NCBI RefSeq assembly: GCF_000237925.1 | Contig: NW_017386022.1 | Location: 248,001 to 312,000 of the forward strand | Direction of reading: 5' to 3' | Source: Schistosoma mansoni | Taxonomy: Eukaryota; Platyhelminthes; Trematoda; Strigeidida; Schistosomatidae | DNA: 64,000 nt | Shown: in pieces, positions 12,913-24,496 of the stretch | Layout: every line of letters starts with the position of its first letter | Numbering within the stretch: the stretch's first letter is position 1 | Notes under the pieces: generated by a model | What the model was told of the DNA's origin: nothing | The model's database searches: none | The model's input: the letters and a program-made list of their open reading frames with translations, nothing else | Position numbers and translations under genes: made by a program

Positions 12913-13359
12913 CAAGAATAATTCTGTTTTATTTAAATGAGTCACTATTCCTTCATGCTCCACGTTACTTGATATTGATTTATCGAGTACACTGAATCTC
13001 TACATACGAGAATCTGAAAGAAATCAATTATAAAATCCACACATCGATTTAAGGTTAGTTTATTCATTAACTTTCCATTCATACCCAATTGCATTGATTG
13101 ATTGTGTATCAATTTAGTGTCGAATCATTTTATTGTACAAATTAATTCCTTGTCATCGATAGAGAGTTGTGGGTAGTTATCATACGCTCACTAGTGATTG
13201 GCTTCGAGAGTGAATTTTCAGAGTATTGTTGAGAAGCCATGACCAGTAGAGGTCAACCGTGTCGGGCATGACTTATCGCTGCAAGGGAAAGCGGTTATAC
13301 ATGGTTTCACAAAAAGACTTGGTTTAAATTCATGGAATATCTCAATTTATTCACTGGGT

Positions 13360-13398
13360 ACAGGAACAGGAAGCCCAAATGTTTAAACAGGCCGCCAA
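13360..13398 (+). repeat. Short repeat, copy 2
   Basis: Second copy of the block at 12665-12703, about 700 bp downstream in the same orientation, with two or three substitutions. Confidence 0.5.
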
Positions 13399-14451
13399 TC
13401 GACGTATGTAAATACAGTTGAACAGTATAGTTGTAAATATTCGAAACTATTTAATTCTATAAAAAAATTTTCATTTACTCAACATCACATAACTTTCATC
13501 ATATATTTACTGGAACCTATTGAAAATGAATTTGATGAATAGATTGCTACATTGGCTAAAGGTATTTATAAGTTATCATATATTGATCAATATTGTAAAA
13601 ATAAAAAAAAACAGTTTTTCAGTTTTATAAATTGTTTACTAAATTTTTCTCTTCATTATTATTTATCCATTGTAATACTTTAACATATTTCACATAGTAT
13701 TTACTATACCTAAACATAATATAAATCGATAAAAGAAATAACGTAATTGATTTTCTATCTATCATTAATCACTATATACATATACATGAATGTTATAAGT
13801 ATTCATGTTCTAAGCATATTTCTCTTAATTGATTTATACACATGATGGAATAAAATTAAGTCATCAATGAATTAAAATATAAGTTTTATTCTTCATTATA
13901 ATGTAACCAGGGAAATCATTAATCACTAAGCAAATAAATATGAATAATTACCATTGTTTTTTTGTTGTTTTTCTTTTGTTACAGAACTATATTTTAAACT
14001 AACGATAAAAGAAAAAAATAATCATAACTTATCATCATATTCATCAATCGAAGTCGTTTTAATTACTTTTTTTTTTAAAAATATTAATTTCATTATGGTT
14101 TATAACAAGAAAGAAAAAACAGAGAAGAAAACTATGCTTGTTACTATGTGGTATCAAATTGTGTTTTTTTTAAAAATCATTAATTTGTGTCATTTTTTTT
14201 AAGAAAATTGATTTTCATTGGAAAAAATAATCATATGATCAAGTGTTTTATTGAGTTATTCTATACTATACAATTCATTGTAATAATGGTATTTGTTAAG
14301 TACTTATTGGTAATACAAATGTATGTAAATGTAATGTTTTTTTAACACTTCAATTGAATATAAATCTTATGATTTATATTAAATCTATAAGAAAGTTGTT
14401 TGACAATTAAGAAAAAAATGGTTATTTTATTTTGTTACGTATTAGCAAAAC
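13399..14451. other. Very AT-rich spacer
   Basis: Long A and T runs. The 82-codon ORF at 13954-14202 is dominated by Phe, Lys, Ile and Asn codons expected from composition. Nothing supportable as a gene. Confidence 0.5.
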
Positions 14452-14464
14452 TATTTATTATCAA

Positions 14465-14571
14465 ACTCCGCCTTTTGCCCCTCCAGGGGCTACCGCCAGT
14501 CATAGACCCGGATAAACGAGGAAGGTTGGGTATGGGGTTAGCGACCCCATCCCGTAGAAAACTAATCAGAT
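14465..14571 (+). mobile_element. 107-bp insertion flanked by a 13-bp target-site duplication
   Basis: TATTTATTATCAA occurs at 14452-14464 and again at 14572-14584, exactly bracketing 107 bp of GC-rich sequence in very AT-rich DNA. The insert carries GGGTATGGGGTTAGCGA and CCATCCCGTAGAAAA, which recur in reverse orientation at 20509-20560, next to the 3' end of an RTE-like element. I infer it comes from the 5' untranslated region of that retrotransposon family or from a short non-autonomous derivative. There is no coding sequence. Confidence 0.6.
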
Positions 14572-15012
14572 TATTTATTATCAAGTTTTGAAAGAATTTC
14601 TGTAAGACATTTATTAAGATTTATTCAAACAGACAACTTTGTAAATCTGTTATTTAATAATGTTATCCTGTTCGAATAAAATATCATTCAAGTATTTCAC
14701 TGATATTCTAAACTCAATAGGCTTATAGATAGAACTTCAAAATTAATGCGAGGAATCCTAGTCCAGACGTATTTTCATAGTACCACATTAATTATAAACA
14801 TTAGGTAAATAAACGTTTTCTCCAACAACAACGAAAAACAGAACAGTAGATTTCACTCACTGCCTTACAGGTAGAAAGTAAACTAATTTCATATACAACG
14901 CCATTTTATGTTATTGTATCTTGGTGTCGTTAAAATGTTTCAAAAATCACTTCAATGATGAAATGTTTAGTTAAGTCTAACAAGTCACAATGATTTTTTT
15001 ATATTTTTAAAC

Positions 15013-15671
15013 CTACTTATTAGTCACTACGTTTAAATCTGACTGTCCATTTTTAACATAATCTTCAATATTACCGGCCACTTCATGCAGAATAATCTCT
15101 TTAACAATAGAGTTATGAATGGATATATGATTTCTTGGATAATGCACTTCAAGACGGTAATACAGGCTATTTCTAATCTTCGACCTCATATTTACTTTCA
15201 ATTCTTTATTATAATAAAAAAAATCATACTTCTTTACGGTTGCATGTGCTTTTTCAAATTTCTTGTAATAAATCAAGACAATTAGAAATAATGCTTTCTA
15301 GTTATTGATGAAAAATTGTATACTGATCATTTAGTTCAGCAGCCAGTTGAATATTTGTATTATAATGACCACTAAAGCTTATCTTTTAAGGATACAGAAA
15401 ATAAGTTCTTACTAGTGAAGGTTATTCGTAGTTTAGCAGCGTTAAATGTCCTTTTAATCGTTGTTGTTAAACGATTTTTAATTATGTCTGATGTTCGATC
15501 ACCTTTAGATTCCAGACTTATATAAAGGCTTCTCTTTGGGACTGAATAACTAGGATTCCTATTGACGCTACTTCTATTCATATTCTTCTCTATGAATCGG
15601 TCTGGGTAGCCATTTTTCATCAAAGTTTTCTTGAGGAACTCGAGTTCTTCGAATGAATTAACGGAAAGCAT
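15013..15671 (-). pseudogene. Penelope-like element fragment (RT C-terminus and GIY-YIG remnant)
   Basis: The ORF at 15671-15372 reads FLKKTLMKNGYPDRFIEKNM and later RLTTTIKRTFNAAKLRITFT and SVSLKDKL. This is the pattern at the end of Penelope-like reverse transcriptases and the linker before the endonuclease. The next piece, 15276-15013, contains YYRLEVHYPRNHISIHNS and IVKEIILH, which fits a damaged GIY-YIG endonuclease domain. The stretch between them has stops, and the catalytic RT core is absent, so this is a dead 3' fragment. The first part is a confident match; the endonuclease assignment rests mainly on position. Confidence 0.65.
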
Positions 15672-16323
15672 AATCTTGGTTATTAGTGTTCACATTTCCT
15701 CACGGAATTAGTACTTTAACAAAACATTTTCATATATATATACGATTGTACAGCTTGATAATAAATTCGTTGAAAAGAGATCCCTTCGCTGAACTTCGTG
15801 TTTTTAAACTTAATCTAGAGTATATTTCTCTTTTTTTTTACCTTAACCAATATACATAAAGTATGAAGCTAAGTGGATTTTCGTTAAAATTGAGAATAAT
15901 CTTTATTGTCCGTTTATTTCAGCTGGAAAATCAATAAAAAAGAATTTCCAAATGTATCTGTAGTTGTTGTGAATACCTGTTGTTGATAAGTTTCAAAACT
16001 GGAACAAAACGGCTATTTACTGTAAAGCTTTTCCTAGGCTTGTTAGATAGAACATATCAATATCGAATTACTCATATATATATATATGCAAGTAGCAATC
16101 TGTATAAATTTTCATTCTTTATTTTGAGCATTTATCTTGCATCTTAGCTTAGTAAGATAGTAATCAATCAAAGTGCCAACGTAGCTGCTCATTTAAAATC
16201 TTGCTAATATCATTCAATCAAAAATTTTATACAACTTGAGGATCTCAATTTAATGAAATGATTTTCAAATGATCTTATCTATGAATGTATTTATCTAATA
16301 TCGTAGTTTACAGCCTAATACAT

Positions 16324-16509
16324 TTAATTATTAATAAAATGCATTACCATTGCCTCGTCGAGTAATTTTTCACCATAGCACTTCTTTCGAGCTCCCAAAC
16401 TCTGATCAGTATATACAAAGCGATTAGCTGTGCTTTCCTGGAGCATGGGTTTTACATCATAGAAACAAGATTCAAAGAATTTTGAAGATGACATTTTAAA
16501 ACCCATCAT
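16324..16509 (-). CDS. Possible first coding exon, unknown product
   Basis: An ORF of 61 codons beginning MMGFKMSSSKFFESCFYDVK has a varied amino-acid make-up with no A/T-run bias. After codon 54 the sequence ATG|GTAATG could serve as a splice donor, which would make the coding part about 16509-16348. I found no matching downstream exon with confidence: the next minus-strand coding block (15671) belongs to a Penelope-like element. It could therefore be a host exon or part of another old element. Confidence 0.25.
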   Translation of the reverse strand: MMGFKMSSSKFFESCFYDVKPMLQESTANRFVYTDQSLGARKKCYGEKLLDEAMVMHFINN

Positions 16510-17406
16510 TATTTTAACTTAGTGACTTACTGTGTATTAATTCCAATAAAACTGATTTATCTAAAAGTGGTTTTCTTATTTTGTGTTTCCTCAGTTTACA
16601 AATCAACGACAAAAATTTCTTCCTTATTGTATGACTTCTTATTTGAACAACACTCTCAATTAATAATGAAATTTCCTTATGCATAAATATTTGATTACTT
16701 TCAATAACTTTTTCATCACAGACAGAAACATTGAAGTTGAATTGTCAACCACTAATCTTCAATAACAGTATTTACCTTGTTCCTTAAAAGTCCTGTGCTC
16801 AAACATATGTAATACTGAGGATTCATACTACGCCAGAGTTCTCAGTTAAAACGAAACAGATCTGGTTATTAAGAATTCATTGTCGACTATTTTAACCTAT
16901 GACCAACTCTATCATCAAGTAAACTCATTTTCATAAAACAATAGTTCAAACAGTATTTTATTTTATGCTTGATTTTTACTTGAAACCAACTTCAGTACTT
17001 ATTTTGATCTCAAACTGTTTCATTTCCACAAACATTCCAACAATCACTTAGATAAATACAAAGCCATTGAATAAGCGCCTCCATTGAAAATTTTGCAATG
17101 TATGAACTGTGATACTAGTAATTAACTGCTTTGAGCAGTATGAAACATGTAAAATGCTCATACAGAATTTAGCTGTAAATATTCTCCGAATTCAGCAAGT
17201 TTATGACATAGCTAATGATTATTCTCATTTCGTTAATTATATATTTCTCATTCTAGACATCACTTATCTTTACTACTCATGAAAACTCATCAAAATTGTT
17301 AGAACCTGTCACGAAGCTAGTCACTATATAGCTTATGATTCTAACATAATATGTATAGATAAAGTTTACTTGAATCCTACAGAAAACATTAAGCACTATT
17401 AATCTA
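16510..17406. other. AT-rich spacer without recognised features
   Basis: No ORF, repeat or RNA motif that I can support. Confidence 0.45.
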
Positions 17407-18078
17407 GTGTTTCCTAGTCGAATTACACTTTACGGAGAACCTTTGGAGGATGTGAAAACCTTTACATATCTGGGAAGCATCATCGATGAACACAGTGCAT
17501 CTGATGCAGATGTGACGGCGAGGATCGGCAAAGCAAAATTAGCATATCTAGAATTGAAGAACATCTTGAACACAAAACAAGTGTTTGTCAATCAACGCCA
17601 AAATTAGAATTTTTAATACAAATATCAAAACAGTTCTACTGTATGGGGCGGAGACGTGGAGAACTACGAAAGCCATCATCCAGAAGATACAGGTGTTTAT
17701 TAACAGTTGTCTACGCAAGATACTTCGGATCCATTGGCCAGACACCATCAGCAACAACCTACTGTGGGAGACAACAAACCAGATTTCAGTGGAGGAGGAA
17801 ATCAGGAAGAAGCACTGGGAGTGATTAGGACATACATTGAGGAAATCATCCAACTGCGTCACAGGACAAGCCCTCACATGGAATCCTGAAAGCCAAAGGA
17901 GAAGAGGAAGACCAAAGAACACATTACGCCGAGAAATAGAGACAGACATGAGAAGAAGGAAGAGCAGTTGGATACAACTAGAAAGGAAGGCCGAGGACAG
18001 AGTGGGTTTGAGAATGCTGGTCGGCGGCCTATGCTCCACTGGGAGTAACAGGCATAAGTAAGTAAGCAAGTAAGTAAT
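17407..18078 (+). pseudogene. RTE-like (SR2-type) retrotransposon, 3' fragment
   Basis: Three consecutive plus-strand frames together give the C-terminal part of an RTE-clade ORF2. 17407-17607 has FTYLGSIIDEHSASDADVTA. 17585-17824 has [14 protein letters not shown] and [20 protein letters not shown]. 17837-18061 has [14 protein letters not shown] and [14 protein letters not shown]. Two frameshifts separate them. The fragment ends in a GTAAGTAAGCAAGTAAGTAA tail, the usual 3' end of this family in the window. The endonuclease and catalytic RT regions are missing, so it is 5'-truncated and dead. Confidence 0.85.
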
Positions 18079-18734
18079 CTATTGTTTCATACTACTTAAA
18101 GATTCATTGGCAATGAACATCCTAAATGTCAAACAGAATAGAACAAAGAAAATGTAATTATCATGTAGTTTATTGTAATTTCAGTTATTAACTCTAACCA
18201 ATAGATCCATTTAATAAAATGTGGTAAATCAAAAATTTATAGAGAAAAAAATGCATTTTACTATTTTTTAAAAGAAAATTAAAATAACAGATTTCCTTTC
18301 AACTCCATAACGATTGAAAGTATTGACAAATAAAGTTATATAGATCAAATACAACTACAATCAGTTACTTGAACAGATTACTAGTCTACATAAGATTTGC
18401 TTAGTACAATAGGTAATACTTTTTAACCATTAAAGTAAATTGATTTAGTTGAATGTATATTTGAAGTGTTCCAAAAAGAAGGAAATGAATGAATAGCTAA
18501 CATTAGAAAATTAAAACAATTAATTAACTCAATAACATATGTAATAAACATTGATAAATAATATGTAGCTACTAAAGAGTAATGTAATTAGTTATGTAAA
18601 TGTAACTATAACATACCGAAGTTTATGAAAGTATGGGTCCTTATTCAGAAGAGTTTAAAAAGACAAGTTTGTTTGAAGAATCAAGTTCAATGAATATATT
18701 CTATTCACTTTAATTATAGTTCAATTATTAAAGG
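18079..18734. other. 3' flank of the first PTB-like gene
   Basis: AT-rich and repeat-free as far as I can see. It should hold the 3' UTR and poly(A) signal of the gene at 18735-19682 (minus strand). No other feature was found. Confidence 0.4.
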
Positions 18735-19682
18735 TTATTTAAGTTGTCTTGCTACAAACATGTAAATAGGACCAATGTCATTTATTCGAGGACCTCTTAT
18801 AAAATCTGTCTGTAATAATATTAAAGATTTATGCCAGGCATTATTATTATTATTATATTCACCATCTGGATTGTAGGAACTATTCAATTTCTGTAATAAT
18901 TCTATTGAATGATTAGAATATCTAGATGGTGAAGTTGAAATGATAGGTTGTTTTTGAATCAATTCATTAGAATGTTCTTCATAAATATTTGAAGTAACAC
19001 CAGTAAGTTTAGTTCTAGACAATGATCTACTAACTGGCATAAATGATTGTTTTTTAATATTGTTGTTGTAATGGATATTACCTTCATATATAGAATTATT
19101 GATATTAGAAGCAGTATTCATAGTTGTCCCATAAATTAGACAACATTGTAATCCAATAGATACTTTTGGATGTTTTAATTCTTCTCTTAATAAAAATTCT
19201 TTATCTTTTAAAGCTTTCTGTAATAATACATAAAGCATTTTAGCATCTTGTGATAATTTACATTTATAAACTTCATAGATTCGACACTTGGCTTTATCAA
19301 ATTCTGTACATAATATAAAAGTATATGGTTTACTTTCAGAAATATATATAAATTTAATATGTTTATATAATATAAATCTTCTTGGTGGATTTGTACCACA
19401 TTGTTTCGACTTTTCAAAACGTATTTGATCTTGTAAACAATATAAATTACAATGTGCTAAACGTTTTTTCAAACTACTTTCAATGAGATATTCTGCTTTA
19501 TCTTGTGTTAATTCATCATTTAAATTTACTTCTTTACGTTTTAATATACAAACATGACACATATAATAAACAGATTGTTTTGTTTTTTTATCTAATTTTA
19601 ATTGATTTAAAGAATAAGTACTAAATCCACCATGTTCATAAATATGAGGTAGACTAAGACTTTTACTACGAATATCTGACAT
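18735..19682 (-). CDS. PTB-like domain protein, paralogue 1
   Basis: A 315-residue ORF with no internal stop or obvious intron. Residues about 38-164 share a pattern with the ORFs at 27067, 36654 and 46560. It opens with a hydrophobic strand (YYMCHVCILKR), then a helix (DKAEYLIESSLKKR), a strand pair (NLYCLQDQIRFEKS), YKHIKFIYISESKPYTFILC, a YEVYKC strand and a final helix (AKMLYVLLQKAL). That order fits a phosphotyrosine-binding/PH-like fold, suggesting a cytoplasmic adaptor; this is inference from pattern. Residues 165-290 are polar and Asn/Ser-rich, with an N5 run. The end carries RGPRINDIGPIYMF (296-309), echoed in paralogues 2 and 4. No signal peptide or membrane segment is seen. An AACAG about 20 nt upstream of the ATG could be a cis- or trans-splice acceptor. 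Gene reality is strong; the domain name is moderate. Confidence 0.85.
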   Translation of the reverse strand: MSDIRSKSLSLPHIYEHGGFSTYSLNQLKLDKKTKQSVYYMCHVCILKRKEVNLNDELTQDKAEYLIESSLKKRLAHCNLYCLQDQIRFEKSKQCGTNPPRRFILYKHIKFIYISESKPYTFILCTEFDKAKCRIYEVYKCKLSQDAKMLYVLLQKALKDKEFLLREELKHPKVSIGLQCCLIYGTTMNTASNINNSIYEGNIHYNNNIKKQSFMPVSRSLSRTKLTGVTSNIYEEHSNELIQKQPIISTSPSRYSNHSIELLQKLNSSYNPDGEYNNNNNAWHKSLILLQTDFIRGPRINDIGPIYMFVARQLK

Positions 19683-20500
19683 ATTAGATGAATACCTCTG
19701 TTAATTTTGTTTTAAATGTTTCAATTGACAATTTGAACAATTTAAAAACTTGCTTAATTCTATCTGTATATAATTAAAGTGATAGAATTAATTAAAATGA
19801 TATACGTTAGTCCATATGTCTATTGTGAATTTGTATTATTTTTTTTTGGTATTATGGGACAATAAAATTGTAGTAATGTCCAACAAAATAGTTTATTTAA
19901 AAAATTTGATTGGATTCTTATTCTATATTCGATACATTCAAATTGTGCACACATATTTCAATGAAAATTAAAACAAAACCAAAAAAAAATAAAACAAACA
20001 TTGAAAGACCGATTGTTTGTTCTATTGTTCAATCTTCATTAAATTGTTCAATTTTTTTTTAAACAAATTTAAAACTGAGAATATATTGCACATATAGAAG
20101 ATCTTTTCAAAAGAGAAAAAAAGACAACATATCATAGATCTTTTTTTGGTAATCATTATGCAATGGTATTAAAATGAGTTCAATGCAATGAAATTTGATA
20201 CATTTATTTGAAAATTATAAAGTTTTACATAATTTAGAACATCCTAGATTTTTTAACACCCTTTTTTTGTTTTTTTCTCGTTTTTTTGTGTTTTTTTTTT
20301 GGTTGTATCTTTTTCGAATAAATAGATCATAATCAATAAAGAAAAGTGTTCACGCTTATGGTGAAGTGTATTATCAAATGGAGATGATATTCTTATCGGT
20401 TAAATATAATTTCACTTTGATAAAAATAAATATCAAATTGTTTTATTCATTTTGGTTATTTGGTTTAAAATTTTTTTCTGGTTAGCGTTTTTTTAGTGAT
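19683..20500. other. Upstream flank of paralogue 1, T/A-run-rich
   Basis: Contains several long T runs (20240-20310) and no ORF. It probably includes the promoter and 5' UTR of the gene at 18735-19682, but I see no specific element. Confidence 0.4.
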
Positions 20501-20502
20501 TT

Positions 20503-20716
20503 AGTTTTTCTACGGGATGGATTCGCTAACCCCATACCCGACCCTACTACTTTACCCAGGCTTGAGACCGGCATTAACTCTAGAAGAGCTACAGGCGGAT
20601 GAATAACAAGTGGAAAGAACTGGAAAGGATTGCTCAGGCCAGAGTTTGATGGAGAGTGCTGGTGTATGGCCTATGCTTCTCTACGAGGGGTAACAGGCGT
20701 AAGTATTTGGCTCAAT
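20503..20716. mobile_element. Composite RTE-like fragment: inverted 5'-UTR piece joined to a 3' end
   Basis: 20503-20575 read on the minus strand contains GGGTATGGGGTTAGCGAATC and the CCATCCCGTAGAAA motif found in the insert at 14465-14571. From about 20576 the plus strand continues with the last part of the RTE-like ORF (a stretch encoding KELERIAQ, then GGAGAGTGCTGGTGTATGGC and CTACGAGGGGTAACAGGCG), ending in GTAAGTATTTGG. An inverted 5' piece fused to a short 3' end is what twin priming of a non-LTR retrotransposon produces. No coding capacity remains. Confidence 0.6.
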
Positions 20717-20827
20717 CAAAAATTAAATTAGTTAATAGTTAGTAGACTGTTTTCTGTTTATAACAAATGAATCAGTCAGTATCTTTTTTTCTAGATATTC
20801 AACACAATATAATAAAGAATATATTTA

Positions 20828-21212
20828 GTTGAGATCATGAATCAATTGAAGCTAGACCACCATGGGAAACCTGAAAGGCTGTTTCGTCCTACTGTATGGT
20901 TCCTCAGCAGTGCGCATCCCCGACCCCGCCTTGTGAGATTCGAAGCCAGGACCTATCGGGTTCGCGCGCGAGCGCCTAACCAATAGGTCACTAAGCTGAC
21001 ATCCAATGGTGTTAATGTGTAACTTCAACCGACATTAATTATCAGAATGATGTTTTGTGGAGATTTTAGTAGTTTTAATAATTAAAGTCATGAGTCAATT
21101 TAAGCTAGACCATAATGAAAAATCTGGAAGTATTGGACAGCCGTTTTGTTCTAGTATGAAACTTCTCAGCAATGAACATCCACGATCCCACTCACAGGAT
21201 TCGAACCCAGTG
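20828..21212 (-). repeat. Repeat B, head-to-tail dimer (minus strand)
   Basis: Two minus-strand monomers in tandem. The right one (21212-21038) starts inside the tRNA-like part near the B box (GGATTCGAACCC on the plus strand). It has a hammerhead with CTGAGAA and AAAAC (two core hits). Its 3' region runs through AAATCTCCACAAAA and TTCTGATAATTAATGTCGG directly into the left monomer (about 21037-20828). That monomer has full A-box and B-box regions and an intact CTGAGGA...GAAAC core, but a deletion has removed the cleavage triplet. The unit length is about 250 bp. Confidence 0.75.
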
Positions 21213-21349
21213 ATATAATTAAATTATAACTATTATGTCTGGAAATATATTCTTCATTGACTTTCATTGAAAAGATGAGGAAGTGTACTATTTAATACAA
21301 TTTAAAGAAAGAATTGTAATATGCAACATTTTTGATCCGTCCATAATGG

Positions 21350-21535
21350 TTAATGAATGAAGTTACAGACGTGTGATGAGTAAGGTAAGAAATGCACAAC
21401 AATATGCTTACATAAATAAAGTAAAACTTGATAAGCAAATAATTGACGGGATGAAAATGTAGCTTGAGGAGAATGGATAAGTTGGCTTGTCCAGAAGCTA
21501 GATAAAGCTATGTGGGCTCGATCGGACGTGTGCCC
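21350..21535 (-). repeat. LTR-like repeat E fragment
   Basis: On the minus strand, GAGCCCACATAGCTTTATCT, AGCTTCTGGACA, CTTATCCATTCTCCTCAAGC and CACATTTT-like blocks follow the same order as in 32338-32450. This is a short internal piece of the family described at 31567. Confidence 0.45.
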
Positions 21536-21589
21536 ACAACTTTCCAATTGAAAATAATATTATGGTAGTGCTCATGCAGATGAAGATGA

Positions 21590-22235
21590 AGAGGTTGCCT
21601 ACGTAGTCCAATGTGTAATATTTCTAGCATTGGGAATACTTTATTTTGTTAGTGATGTTATGGTCATTTTATGATGTCACCTCTAGGTTTGGTTAGGGTT
21701 GATTAAAGTGATTTGCTTATTTATATTCTACATCTGTTGCAAACGGCCTCAATAATCGTATTCCCATTTCCGATGTGTTCTTTATATATGTTATAATGAT
21801 CAGTTTATTGGTTTTCAGTCTTGATCGCCTTATGGTTGATGAGTTTGATTTATGTTTTTTTAATGAAGTTGTTTGAATAGCCTTTCTTTATCACTCCGTA
21901 CTGTAAGTATGCCACATTGTTTCTTCGCTCATCTGACTAAACTTTGTAGGTAGATAATTTTGTTACTTTTTGAGCTGTTTTTACTTTGGTTGGATGGATT
22001 CGGATATATCTGAGTCTCCAGTTTTCTTGCATTGACTCTGGCAATCAACATACCCAAGAATGATGGTTTATAAGTTTCATGTCGTCGAAGACTCTGTCGA
22101 TCAAATTAACGGTATTAACCAGCCAGTCCTATTGGATGGTGATAACGAATGTGTCGTCGCCATTACACCGCAAATACAATAGATATTTAGGCTTAGTAGT
22201 AATCAAAGACAGTCCACCTTAACAACTGATGATAA
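21590..22235 (-). pseudogene. Penelope-like element, decayed RT region
   Basis: The minus-strand translation around 22161-22141 gives GDDTFVI, matching the RYVDDTFVIW-type catalytic motif of Penelope-like reverse transcriptases. Downstream come a NHHSWVCW block where the 'FTxE...PFLDVLV' region is expected, then MLIARVNARKLETQIYPNPS near 22065-22005, matching 'GKLxTxVYRKPT'. Several stops and frameshifts interrupt it. The GIY-YIG part was not recognised here. The motif order supports the family; boundaries are approximate. Confidence 0.6.
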
Positions 22236-24496
22236 GGGTTTGAAAGTTGTCAGTTCAAGAATGGACATCTGATTAACGTTCATTTTCTTCAATGCATGTT
22301 TCAAGCCACCGCACTCTCTCAATTTTCTTTATTGTACCTTGTAATGTGATACCTTATAAACATTTTATATACTTGCCTTAGTAAGTTGCCAAATTTATGC
22401 ACAAAGCTGGTGTTAAAACAAACACAAAAGACAACTTGTTGAAATATTCAGATGGCAGGAGTAAATAAGTAGATCAGATATTCTAGCAGGTTGATATTTA
22501 TGCGAGAATAAAATTTACACGTTGTGGTATGATGTTTATTGTAAGGACGTTTATTAGTACTATGTTAACTAGTCACGTACAACATAAATTATTACCGATC
22601 ACATTTTTCGAATTTGATTTATTTGGGTTTCATTGAAATTCCAACATTAATTCTAGCGGTACTTGTTCGAGATTTGATATATTTATTAATAGTTTCTATC
22701 GTATTTATTAAGTACAGAAATAAAGAGAGTATTTGGTTTCAATTCATAATTCCCTATCTAAATTTCATGATTGGTATTCATTCCACGCTATTTTATCTGT
22801 TCGTACACATTATTCGTCGACCATTTTTCATAATGCTGAATTTTCTAGTTTAACACTTAAAACTGCAATATATTTGTGCTCTTCAATACAAAGCAATAAC
22901 GGTCACTTTGACCTATTTAACTACGCTCAGATCAACTACTGTCATCACATACAACTATCTTAGTCATTGAAATCTAATTGTCTTCACAAGTTTCATTTCT
23001 CACCCAGATGAATTAGCAGAAGTGAATTTTAAGGTAGTCTCATCCAAATACTAATTTCTGTAAAATCTTCAATGTTTCACATTGTAGGGGATGTTAGATC
23101 TACAAAGCTCACTTGGTAAATACCTTATTTTTGTAATTTTATTTTCAAATTTCGAATTTCTTTGTTTTCGCACCAAAAGCGCTCTTCTCACCTTCACGTA
23201 GTATTTCCCAGTTGGGAGAATCTTAAACGCTATTGGTCCGTTGTGTCTTTCAGTATGCTATTTTATAAAGCTTCCCAAGAACAGTTTTATGTTGTCTGTA
23301 TACGTTTATTTATGCCAGTTGAATCCCTTGTGCTACTGCCTGCTTGCGGAATATATTTATTCCCTATTTGGACATCGACTTCTCTCTCTAGTTAGCGAAG
23401 CTGGGACGCATCAAAATAGCTAGCTTATTGATCTTTGGTTATAAGTCTTTGTTCCGTCCGCAGACTCAGTGAACTCGTAATCGCTTCAACATAGCACATA
23501 TTATTAAGGAATTTAACGTAATTTAGGTAATATTTTGCCTATTGCTGGTGGTTGGATAAACAAATATGGAATAGGTGATCAAGTCAATGTCCAATAATTT
23601 TTTTAATTATCAATAATGTTATTGAATTCCTGTTCAAATGTTATTTTCCTGAATTTCATGCTTATTTCTTAGTAATAGAAGTAGCAGTAGTCCTTAATTA
23701 TAAACCTCATCTCCTGCCTCCATACAGTTAATAAAAGTGTTAAAAGAATAAATATTTAAGATTATCACTGTATATATAATAGATTAAATGATGGCCGGTA
23801 GTAAAGCTTTCCACTGGTTTGTGCTAAAAATTAATCTAGTTCAAAGGTTTCTAAAGCCAGTCTACATATGTATAGAGTTTATTCAACACCTTGAATGGCT
23901 TGAAATATTACTCATTGAACTGGAGCTGGTTATCTGAAATTCAACTTGGTAGATAATAACACTCAAAAAGTGGAATATAAATCATCAATAAAAATAAGCT
24001 ACCATCAAACATGATAATGACGATTCAACTGCAGTTTATAAATATCTCTCGTTATTCTAATTAGTTCTTCAAATGTTATTAAAACAATCAATAGGCAACA
24101 CTGATAACGTTGTCTAGTATGACAGATTTGACAAATATAACAGAACTTAAAAGCTATTACATATGACCAACGAAATAGTTTGTGTGTTGTTTTTTTTTAA
24201 GATATATGTTTCATAACTAGGACTACAACGAACACAAGTCTTTTAAATAGACTATAGTGATATCTTAATTATTGTTATTATTATTATCAATGGAATGCCA
24301 AAATTGAAATTTTAACAGAAATAAAAACTGTTTTACTACTTATTTCAGTTAGCTAACAGATGTGAAGACAAATTCTAGTGAAATTAATTCAATAATAGAT
24401 GTATGTGATAAAATATTGTAGATTAAGAATAGTATACTAGTTAGTAGAGTACGAGAAAAATTTATGTATCATCTAAATTGTCAAAAAATTCTCTCG
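22236..24496. other. Unassigned stretch with a GC-richer block at about 23160-23420
   Basis: Overlapping ORFs of 60-79 codons at 22614-22963 and 23162-23423 have no family I can name. The block 23160-23420 is less AT-rich and may be an old mobile-element or LTR piece. A weak relative of the 12665 repeat lies at about 22440-22490. Confidence 0.35.

Noticed and set aside
13954-14202. 82-codon ORF
   Set aside because: Composed almost entirely of residues from AT-rich codons in low-complexity DNA.
17548-18069. 173-codon minus ORF, among the longest in the window outside the four genes
   Set aside because: It is the antisense shadow of the RTE-like ORF fragment on the plus strand, whose translation matches RTE C-termini. 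The same applies to 40206-40628 and 49968-50492 (minus) and to the plus ORFs at 55383 and 55681.
22569-22853. Hydrophobic ORF with VRDLIYLLIVSIVF, faintly like a CDP-alcohol phosphatidyltransferase/cardiolipin synthase segment
   Set aside because: Only one short hydrophobic stretch fits, with no D-G-x2-A-R motif and no partner exons; AT-rich DNA readily encodes such peptides.
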